From positions 28,312,811 through 28,376,810 of the forward strand of contig OY282605.1 in assembly GCA_958298945.1 (NCBI GenBank): a stretch of 64,000 nt of DNA. The letters run 5' to 3'. The notes under the pieces are model-generated. The model saw only the letters and a program-made list of their open reading frames with translations. It was not told where the DNA came from and made no database searches. Positions 14,001-26,000 of this stretch are shown here, piece after piece. This stretch comes from Atherix ibis (taxonomy: Eukaryota > Arthropoda > Insecta > Diptera > Athericidae). Each line of letters begins with the position of its first letter. Position 1 is the stretch's first letter. Made by a program: the position numbers and the translations under genes.

Positions 14001-17000
14001 GACTACTACCTTTACCGACCGATGACACGTGGCCTGACTGAGCAGCACTTTTAATTTTACGAATAGACCATAAATTGGGTCGATTCGTCGATTCCCGTAA
14101 AAGCCGAGCAGTTTTTTCGACATGAAATCCGTATGCTACCGATAGATAGGAAAAAGTTGTGGCTTGCCATGGACAACACTTTGACGCATGAATATATGAG
14201 CATTTTTCCACAATAAAGCCTCAAATTTAAAGAAAAAAACGGCTGTTTAACCATTTGTACTGCCATAAAAGCAAATATTTTATCAAAAACTAAATTTAAA
14301 ATGTATTTTATTTAACCGTTATATCCAAAGTAAAATTGCAATAATTTGTTCCAGCTCGTAAGTCCAAAATGGGTTTTAACTGCATTTCTTGATTTCTCAA
14401 AGCTTTTTTTTTGATTATTTGCTAAGGAATTTTGGTAAGTTTCAGTAAGAACATTATTTAAAGTGGGTAGAATTTTATATATCATCCTTTCAGTATAATT
14501 TAAATTTATTACAATAATAAAACAAGATATACTTTATCATCAGTCGAAAAGTAAAAAAATAATGTTTTCAAAAATTAAATGAGTAAAATATAAACATCAG
14601 TTTACTCTTCACTTTCTTTATTTATTAGGAAATAAATAATCATAATAAATAAGCCCAATAATAACTGTTAGTAAATTTCAACTAAAAACTTTTCTCATAA
14701 ATAAATGAAAATTCCCTGAAATTAATAAAAATCAAAAGTTTCAAGAACACCAGCGCAACATGTTCATTTCACTTTAAATTATGACCATATCCCCATTTAC
14801 ACAGTCGAAAATTTTATACAAAATTATTGATAATGTAAAGTCCTTTTCAAACGCACCCGAATAACTTTGCAATGTCCTAAAATATATGCGGTGGACTTTG
14901 GAATATTTCACAATATGGCTTTGGGGTAAATTGTAATTGAAAAACCGTGGAATTCTATTTTCATATCAAATATTGTTGAAATAATTTATTGCATCAGATA
15001 TTTTCGCTGGAATAGAAATAAACTTAATAAAAGAAAATTCAACAATTAACTTGATATTGCCTTTTTTTAATAATAATATTCGAAAAAAAACCCAAATAAA
15101 ACGAGTAGGAAATGCGTTTATTCGCTATCAGACGAGATCGTAAATATGTCATTAATATTTTCAACTGTTCCAATTTTCAATATTGACTTTAAGTATTGAA
15201 TAAAATATTTACCATAAGCCAAGCATAATTTTTGATGGCTCTTTTTTACCCTATAAATTCATGAAAATACATTTTTTATTAGGCTTTTAAATTTTTTTAT
15301 TGATATCTACAACTACTTCCAACTAGTAACAAACAGATTTTTATGAATGTAAATAATAGGACATGAAGCCATGTAAAGGAAAACACCCATTAATATTACC
15401 TCTAGAAAAGGATAATATTTATTTTATGGAATGGTGGGAGTGAACAGTTCTTTTCTAAAAGGGTTGTGATGGTAGGATAGATGCGAATGGAATTTTTTTT
15501 ATCAGGGGATGCATAGTTCACGAACAAATTTTGGATAGCACTATTTTGTATATAAAAGAGGGCAATGACAACTTTTCGAAGGATTCGGAAATATAGGGTT
15601 TGGACTGACAGAGAACTGGAATGCTTAGTCAAACCCCAAAGTTAGACCCTTGATTAGCAAACAGAAGCTCTTTTATGTCCACCACCCATACCATATCCTT
15701 ATACGGCTGTGATATTTGGGCTGATGCTCTAAAGAAAGAAACGTATCGGAACTTGTTTGTGCAAGAACGGAAGAGGATATATAAGCTAAGGAAAGACCTA
15801 CGACCTGAAGAAGCAGAAACGAAAGCTCGGGGAGAAACTCTCAATAGGTGGTAACATCAATGGAATAACGAGACCAGAGGAGGTTGGACCAAAAGACTGA
15901 TACAAAATTTGAGGGCATGGCTAGACCGAGAATATAGCGACGAGACTTATTATCTAACACAATATTTGCCTGGGCATGGATACATGCATAAGTACTTATT
16001 CCAGATGGGTAAAACCGGGGGCCCAGAATATTCTAATTTATATAGCACTGAAGATGACGCATGTCATACATTCTTCCAGTATAAGAAATGGTCTGCCGGA
16101 AGGCAAATGCTGGATGCTGAAGTGGACCCAATTACACCAGAAAATATTAATAGAGTTATGCTGACCGGTAGGACCAACTGGGAAAGAATTGCGGCTTTTA
16201 TATAAAGTGTGCTTAAAAAGCTGGTAGTAGAAATATAAACAGAGCTTAAACCAGAAAGAGGCAATATAGTGGCAAATAAAGGCTCCATCTTGAAGTGATA
16301 CGAAAACGATACCAAGATGGTTTTTAGAACATCAAGTCAGAAGAGCAGGGGATTTTTATGTTAGTGAGTATGAGGCTCAAAAACCCGCATGGCTTGAATC
16401 GCCCTGACAGTGCATGATTCATATTTCCCCTGTTTAAAAAAAAAAAAATTTCTATAAAAAAGTGAATTTATTATATTGAAATATTTACAGGAAATGAACT
16501 ATTCAGTTAAGAAGTGTTTTAGTTCTGTAGAAATTAAAGATTTGCGAATTTCGTTTCTCATGTGAGTTGACGGTAAAAACTTATCTATCATTTACCTAAT
16601 TTTGATTGGATATCGAGTACTCTTAGTGCTTAAAAAGTAAACAATTCTTGTACAACATTGAACATGGAATCCGTATGCTATCAGGTAGTTCAGGTTGACG
16701 TGTCAATGACGATCGTCTGATTACTTTCCGATGGGGGTTTTATTAGTTTTATATTTTCAATAGTAAAAAATATAAATGTACATATGGTGCCTGGTAAAAA
16801 TACAAGGTAAGTAACCTAATTAATTATGTATTGAATATGAATCATTTATTAGAATAGAATTCCTGCGGGTTACATATATTCAATTTTTGATTTTTTGTGA
16901 CGTTATTTTGGTACTCATGTCTCTCAATTATGCCGACAAGTTCGGCCATTTTGAATGTTCAGTTAATTTTTGAAAAACAGCATCGTATTAACATTTCTAA

Positions 17001-20000
17001 GGAGCTGTTGGACTCCAGAGGGTCATAACTGGTGACGAATCACGGGTTTACAGTTATGACGTAGAAACCAAAGCTCAATCATCCCAATAGAAGCTGCCGC
17101 ACGAGCCAAGACCAAAAAAAGTGCGCCAAGTTCGGTCGAATGTGAAGGTTTTGCTTACAGTTTTCTTCGATTGCAGGTAGGTGGTGCATCATGTATTTTT
17201 GTAACAGGGTAGAACGGTCAATAAGGAATATTACCTGTAAGCTATGCGCAAGTTGTGAGAAGCAATCCGCCAGAAACGCCCGGATTGTGGAAGAACAAAA
17301 ATTGGCTTTTGCACCATGATAATGCCCCTGCTCACGCATCGTAGCTTGTGCGCGAACTTTTGGCCAAAAAAAACACCGTATTTTCCAGATCTGGCCCCAT
17401 GTGAATTTTTTTTATTCCCGAAACAGATTCTTTGATCAATTTTTTGGAATGGGCAAGAATCGAAGACGAGCCAAAACACGTACAAGCAAAGCAGCTGTCA
17501 AAAATTAACTGAACATTCAAAATGGCCAAACTTGTCGGCAAAAGTGACAGATATGAGTACCAACATAACGCCACAAATCAAAAATTCAAATATACTTAAT
17601 CTGCGGGAATTTAAAATTCGCGATACTTTTTGAACAGATCTCGTACATAGCATGAGTTTCGAGCCTCGATGCAAAAATGACGCTTATTTGGCTCAATAAC
17701 ATAATTATAACACGCCGATAAAGAGTCACAAATATAATGATGAGGAGTTCTTGACAGATTCGTTAGGGTACGATTTGATATCTCTTCTCAGATGTTTTGG
17801 ACCAGCATTTACTGCTGGCGCCATCTATTGGGAAATGGATGTAACAGATTCCATTTGTTCTCCCAATATCTTTCAGTTTCTTTTTTTTTAGTATAATATA
17901 TCAATCATGAATTTTAAAAAATTATGTTTTTTTTCTATTCAAATAATTCGGTTCTAATATTATATATTTTTCTTGATATTGTTTGAATTTTAAAAATCTT
18001 CATTTATAATTGAAAAAAAATTTCATTTAAGAGTCAATAGTCACAAAAAAAATCGAAAAATCGCAACCCGCGGAAATTCAAAATTCGCGATACTTTTTGA
18101 AAAGACCTCGTTTACTTGCGAATTTATGAATTTGGTATACTAATGTCAGTGCGTATTATTATAGAGTGTTCAAAAAGTCAGAAAAGAAGGAAATAACTCA
18201 TGCAGTAATTGAATTGTTTTACGGGCTGTATGGCATATGGCACCACTTTGTTGAAACCATATATCGTCCACATCTATATCTTAAAAAATTTAGGAACAGA
18301 AAACTGGATTATCATGTCGCGATAGCATATTGCCTGCCACCAAACAGTAACGCGTTGTATGTATATTCATTTGTTTCTCAATAATTTCTCAATCTCGTAG
18401 ATTTTCTAAATCCTAAAAGCAATAATTTTGTCCATTAACCAAGCCATCAAGATGAAAATAAGCCTCATTTTCGAACTGTAGCTGTCAAACCTTGATTATT
18501 TTTAAAATATTGGTTCACAATAAAAACGCGTTGTTCTTTCGTGTAACGTTTCATTTTTCAAAAAACCAAACCGTCAGCTGTCACGCTTTCTTTTTTTTTT
18601 TGTTGACAATACTTTACCGCACAAATAGCGTAAAATTCAAATCTTTCCTAATTATTAGAAAAGCTGATATTATCATTAAACTCACATATACTATGCCAAC
18701 TAAAAGCTTAAGCTGCTTCCTTTGTAAAACGATATAACGATCGTATTTAATTTTTTGATCTATTTTCAATATTTAATCAGAAAAATAAATATTGCAGATG
18801 TTTTGTTTCATGAACCAGAAATAAATGAATTCATAGCGAAAAATGCATAGTTTTGTACAATTTTCCAATTCTAAAATAATTAAATTTAATAACCACCAGT
18901 AAATATTTAATTAATTTAAATAACTTTTATTATTATCAATATTTAAAAATGTGTACCAAAGCAATATGTTCAAATATAAAATTGCCCCTAACTGAAAGTG
19001 ACGCCTGTGAGCAGTGTACTAGGGTGAGTACCTAGCTTTATGGTTGTATTCCGATTTTTTTTTTAACTTCAACTTGGAGGCTCAATTGTCTATACTTATA
19101 CTCCATAATCTAAGGTTGTGGGCACAAGGCAGACAATAGTAAATGCCTTTGATGAAACTTGATATGAAATGCTAAGTAAAAATGATAGATGGCGTTAGTT
19201 TACTCAAAAATTGATTACAAAGATCACCCATGAAAACGTTATTTCCAATATTACTTATGGATCTAAGAATTAATTTGTGCTTTAAAGCTTCAGATGCAGA
19301 TGGGCACTACTACAATAGACTTTAAATTACATACAAACTAAAAATATTAATTATATTTATTTCTATCAGTTTTCTTTTTATCTTCGCTATTTAATATATT
19401 TTTCAAATAATTTACCATAAAAAAAACTGAATTTAAAAAAATATATGTTAATTTTGAATCCTATTTAAGACCTTATATTATAACTATTAAATCCATTCTG
19501 AAGACTATTATTTTAGCCTGACCTCCTTCCACAGACTTCATAAACTTTTATAACCACGAGAAGATATACCAACAAAATTCCTCCCTTCTTTTATGACAGC
19601 TCTTATGTTTCTTTGAATTTGTAATCTGCTGTGTAAATGTTCATATTGACTATGAGAAAATATCTTCGTTGCTCTCTGGCATGATTACAAAATATGAAAA
19701 TCTTTTTGAATACATTAACTCACTCTGACTAGACATATAAGGATTCGTATTACACTATGAAAAAATAAAACTAGAACATAATTTTCATTCTGCTTTCATC
19801 ATAGATAAATCTCTCCTTTGTGATGTCTTTTCACAAACAACTATGGTCACAATTTTGCAGACAAAAAAAAACATTTGTAAATGTCAGACTACAGTTTTGT
19901 CTTTCGAAAGAAAAAAAAATTAAACCTTAAATCCAATGTGTAACAGATAAAAAAAAATATGAAAGGAATTAAAACATTAATTTATGCTCTTGTAAAACAT

Positions 20001-23000
20001 AAAATGGCATGTCACTCCGTTTCATATGCAACTTCTGAACAATATAAGATAAACTAAATTCGAATAAAGTATGATAATAACGTTTAATCTCGTAAATAAA
20101 AGATTTGAACGTAGTAGAATTTGTGAGACTATTTGAATATTTTTGTTGGGTTTTACACATGCAAACACACAATACCCTTAGGCATTTTGATGAGTTAGAA
20201 TTTTCAAATCTTTTTCTAAAATGTCAACATTGGTTTTTTTAAAAAATAGTTTAAGTCAAAAATTGTGTTTTTTCTTATCTAAAATAAAATTTTGTTAATA
20301 ATCCGAATATTATCGCAATTATAATCGAAAGCACTTTGCGTATGTTTGCTCCCCACCAGATGGCGCGATAACTTTTAATCTTAGACTATACAAGTTCAGA
20401 GTAAAGGTGTCAAAATCAGGGCACACTCTTTATAAAATAAATTTCTAAGTCTGATTCTACAATATGCATTAATCCACTGTAATTAATTGTAATAAGCAAA
20501 AGCTTACTTTATCAATAATTAAATCCGTTTGAAAACATAATTTATTCGATTTTAATACACAGTGTGTCCAAAATATAGCCGAGCTGATATTTAAATCATA
20601 CACTATGCAGCGCCATCTATTGAAAATTCTCTTTCAAGCGCACCCAAATTCATGTAAATCGGAGGACAGATGTGCAAGTTACAGCCATTACAATAAAAGA
20701 AAAAGTGTGCTCATGTTACAAAATAAAAATGGCGTTTGAAAAAGGATGACTGTATCTTTTTAATGCTGTAAATTTTCAATAGATGGCGCTGCATGTTGTA
20801 TGATTTAAATATAAAGTTCGGTTATTTTTGGGACACACCGTGTATACGAGGTCTGTTAAAAAGTATTGCGGATTTTGAATTTATGCGGGTTACGTATATT
20901 CGATTTTTAATTTTTTGTGGCGTTATGTTTGCACTCATGTCTCTCAATTATGCCGACAAGTTCGGCCATTTTGAATGTTCAGTTAATTTTTGACAGCTGC
21001 TTTGCTTGCACGTGTTTTAGCTCGCATTTGACCATTTCATGTGGCTTCCGAATATAAAAACGTGCATTTTTTTCAGTAAATTGCCTGTTCCTAAGACAGT
21101 GTGGTATGTTATCAAACTCTTATATTATAACGGGTGCCTTTTTAAGTGTTTGGTTTTCAAATAAAAAAAAAACTATATAAAATTTTTATTTAAGTCGATA
21201 AAACATTGCTTGCCATTTATTTTTTAAAGATTATCTTATATAAATATTGGCCACGGCTACGTTTTAAGTGATCCACGGAAGAGATCTAATTTTAAACTAC
21301 TTTTTCGGGCATTTTGGCCAACTCAACAATTCCAAACGTGAGATAAATTACTCACAGAACTTATCTCCCAACATGTCGATTGTTTTACGTGCTATGTGGT
21401 ATGTAGTGCCGTTTTGTTGAAACCACATTTCAACCAGATGTATTTCTGGTGAATTTTTCTGGGTGCAATGGTAATTTTTATTTTGCCTGTGGTTGTTCAT
21501 CAGACCAAATACAATAATTTTGCTTTGACCAGAAATAAGCTTCGTCGCTAAACGCATTTTTTTGGTAAAAAAAACCGATTTTCCTCAAATTATCCTAAGG
21601 CCACTCACCGAAAATTAGACGCTTTGGTAGGTCATTCGGATTCAATTTTTTAGCACGAGCTATATTTTATGCGCTTTCAGACCACTATCCCTAGGTAAAC
21701 TCCTCCAAATATTCCAGAAACAAAATTCCAAATGTTGTGAACGCTAACGTATTGACAACTAGCGGTCTTCATCATTAATATTTTCCTCTGTACGCACACG
21801 AATTGATGGTTTGATGCGTCAAATTGCTGCAAAATTTTATCATTATAGCTTGAATTGCATGCTCAGTAGATCGATTATGATGACCACAAAACACATTTTT
21901 CACAGAGTACCAATTTTGATAATAAAATTCAATAAGATTATTTGCAATAATGTAATACAATATATTGTGATGATCCCATTTGTTACTGTTCGCATCTGTC
22001 AAAAAAAAATACTGCTAACAAAAATGGAACGCCATTTAATATAAATAAATTTATAGAATCAAACGAAAATGCAATTTAGTTGACTTTGATACCTTAAAAT
22101 GAAACTATTTTTGAAATAACTTTTATTGGTTTTAAAGTGCTCAAGAGATGGCATTACAGTCCATGATCAGCAATCTTAATCAAACTTTAAGTTTCACATT
22201 TGGTTACAAAAAAAAATCTATTTTATAAATCACTTCTAGTATTTGCCATAAAAATGAAATAAAATCTTTTCAATTCGCATGCCACTAAGATATTAATTCT
22301 ATTACTAAGAACTACAACTAATTTCACAGTGAGAATATTGGTTTTTTATTCTTTTGTCTTAAGACATGGTTTTTTTTTTAAATAGGAGGCAAATTCTTTA
22401 TCAGGAAATGTCTACTATTCAAGAATTGTTAATAATAAAATAACATTCATTCTTTCCGGCAACTAGAAAAAATTCTTGCTGATAGAGTCACTATTGACAT
22501 TTGACTCTTCGATAGAAATGCTAATTAAGTAATTAAATTTTTTCTGGAAAAACAATATCGTAAAATGTAATAATTGTCTTTTAATGAAAAATACTAAGTG
22601 GAAGAATATTAACTAGTTCCGCTGACTGCTATAGGGCTTATCATCGTTTGCACCTGTACGTGTACGTGTTCATGCTGATGTCTCCAGTGGAAGCTACTTT
22701 TTCATATTCAATCGGATTAGCAAAAGCCCCTTTAAAAAGAAAATATGTCAATTGCGATGCTCTCACACAAAAGTGATTTGCTAGACTAGCAATTATAAAT
22801 AGTGCTATTTTTAGAGAATCGTTTCCATTTCATGAAAATCTCTTTTATATCCTTTTTGTTTTGTATTCTTTTTTAAGGATATGTATTCATATTGATTTAA
22901 AACTTAAGTCTTGTTAAATTAATAATTCTATAGTTAATGTGAACATATAAGGACTTTATTCAATAATATTTTTTGTGTATAATCTTTTTATAACGACATA

Positions 23001-26000
23001 GTCTTTTGAAAAATTTGTCTAGCTAAGACCAAGTGGATGTGCCACTTTGGGGCAAGTAACGTGCAGTTGACCAGGGGCAAAGCAATCATTTTCTATATGC
23101 AATCCTTGGTATTGGGCTTTGTTGATTGTAATTGAGAAGGTAAGGGGCACTGAAGACTGAAGTCACTAGAAATCGAAGGGTAGATTGGGGATAAATTTGC
23201 CATTACATAAAAGAATATAAATAAATGTTATATAGGGTTTTCCAAAAGAAAAAAAAACAACACACTAATTGTTAAGGAAATTCAAATGTTTTTTATTTAC
23301 TGCAAAGTACAATTGATACAATTAAGTTCTGAATAAAACGTCATTCAAATGGCCTCCACGACTTCATTGCAGGAACGAATTCGATTAACCCAATTTTCGA
23401 GCACTTTTTCCACTAAATCAAGTCGTATGTCATGAATATCACGTTCAATATTGACTTCTAAAGCTTGAAGAGAGTCTGGTTTATTGCTAAAGACCAATGA
23501 CTTCAAATAACCCTACAAGAAATAGTCTAATGGTGTTAAATCACAACTTCTTGGAGGCCATTCAATGTTACAATTTCTTGAAATAATCGAATCTCCAAAC
23601 TTTTCTCGCAATAGTTCGGTTGTTGCATGTGCTGTGTGGCACATAGCCCCGTCTTGTTGGAACCAGATGTTGTAAAGATCAACTTTTTTCAATTTCGGCC
23701 ATAAAAAGTTGGTTATCATCGATCTATACCGCTCTCCATTGACAATAACGGTGTTACCAGCTTCATTTCGAAAGAAGTACGGACTGATTATTCCACCAGA
23801 CCAAAAACCACACCAAACTGTCAATTTAGGTGAATGTAATGGGTGTTCATGAATAATTTGTGGATTTTCTTCGCACCAGATTCGACAGTTTTGTTTATTT
23901 ACCGGACCACTCAGATGAAAGTGAGCGCACGAAAAGTTGCAATTGGAGAACGATTATTTTGATAATAAAATTGAATAATTTATAAACGTTGTTGTTGCGT
24001 ATATCTCTCCATGATAAAATTGTAAACATTACTTAATAAAATGAAAAAAAAAACAGATCATGACATATTACAAATGGCCGAAACGTCAGTTAGACATCAT
24101 ATCACTCTTATTGGAAAACCCTTTATAAGACTTCAAAATCGTAAAAATTTACAAATATTGAAATACAAATGGAAAACCATAGTTTTTTTTTCAAAATTTG
24201 AGGTTTTATTTTAGACAAATGCCCACGTTTTCTTACTTCAAAATATTATCCATCGCTAGCCACAAATTTTTTCTATCGTTCTGGCAGTATACGGATTTCA
24301 TACCGAAAGGACTGCTCATCTTATGAGCCGATCCACGAATCGACCCAATTTTTGGTTTCTTCGTAAGATCGAAGTGCTGCTCAGCCAGGCTACATGTCAT
24401 CGATCGGAAGAGGTAGTAGTCGGTAGTGGCGATGTCTGCAAAATATTGCGGATGGGGTAGAACATCATATATCAGTGTTTTCAGGTTTGTTTTAACCACT
24501 TTAGCTACATGTGGCCGAGTGTTTCTCGTGCCTGAGCTCGTATTGTGGCCGTTTTTCCTTCATTGCTCATCCCAAACACATCAGTTGTGTGCGGTAGTGA
24601 GCTCTTGCGATAGTTTCACCCGGTTGCAATAGCTCATAATATATCACGCCAAGCTGGTCCCACCAACTACATAGCATGAGCTTCGAGCCTTGCCGTCGAT
24701 GTTGACATATTTTCTCCTTTTTGGGATTATTGTATTGGGTCAACTTTTCATAGCCAGGCACAATACAATGCAGAAACCTCTTCCCTTTTTACCGTTAGAG
24801 CATCTATTTGAACGTGAAAAAACGCCGTTCGAAGTATCTCAGCTTCAACTCATATGGCACCCAATTTCCTTGCTTTTGTATCATTCGCGAGGCTGTCAAA
24901 CGATGAAAAATTGCTCGTTGAGTCACGCCCAATGAATCTGCAAGTTTTCGTTTTATTTGACATGGATCTTCATCCAGTAATGCCTCCAAATCTGTGTCTT
25001 CAAACTTTTTCACTGGTCCGGGATGCTCCTTGCCTTCTACGTCGAAATCATCACTTTTGTAGCATTGACCTAATACAAACCTCACCATAAGTTTCGACAA
25101 TCATTCGACATGCCTCAGCCGCAGATTTTTTCGAATTGAAGGTAAAATACCGCTTATTTGGCTCAAATTTCTACATGTTCACGCACAAAAAAATATATAG
25201 TATATAACGCCGATATTAATTATGATGAGTTGTTGACAGATGCCTAAGCTTACGATTTAATGATATTTTGGACTAGAATTTACTGCTGGCGCCATCAATT
25301 GGAAAACGGATGCAGCATTTCCTATTTGTACTCATAAAACTGTAAATGCAAATACGAAAAAAATGGAAAACAAATGTTTAAAATTTAAACACACTTAATT
25401 TCTGAAATTAAAAATACAAAGAAATGAAATAGCGCTGGAAAAAATGAAAAGAAATTAAAAATATACATTTTTATAAACAGTTGAATAGTAGTGACATTTT
25501 GGCGAGCACTTAGAGTAAAATGAGCAGCGCAGAAATAGTCCCCGTACCCAAAAACCCATATATACAAATTGTCATGATGATCTGTTGAGCTGTTTATGAG
25601 ACTATAAGAAAATAGAGATATACAAACATTCATTTTTGTATAAATTTTTTTCTAAAAACTCATAATTAGTCAAAGTAAAAGGCTTTTCAGTAGGTAGACT
25701 TAATCTTAAAAAAGGGTCTTTTCAATAGGTACTCTTTATTTTGACAGTCTGTTACTTTGACGTTTAAAATGACAGCGCTGTCATTTTTTATACAGTTTTG
25801 TTTTGCCATAGCCACTATTTAATTACAAAAAACTAAACGTTCCGCGTAAGCTGCGTTGAATTAATGGTCAAAAGGACATGCTACCGAGAGCATAACTAAA
25901 CATGTAAAATCAGAAAATTTAAAAAAACATGTTCAGTTGTTAATCCTTTCGGAATATGGGGACGTATTAAGAAATGTTTCAATTACAATTGCATTGGCTT

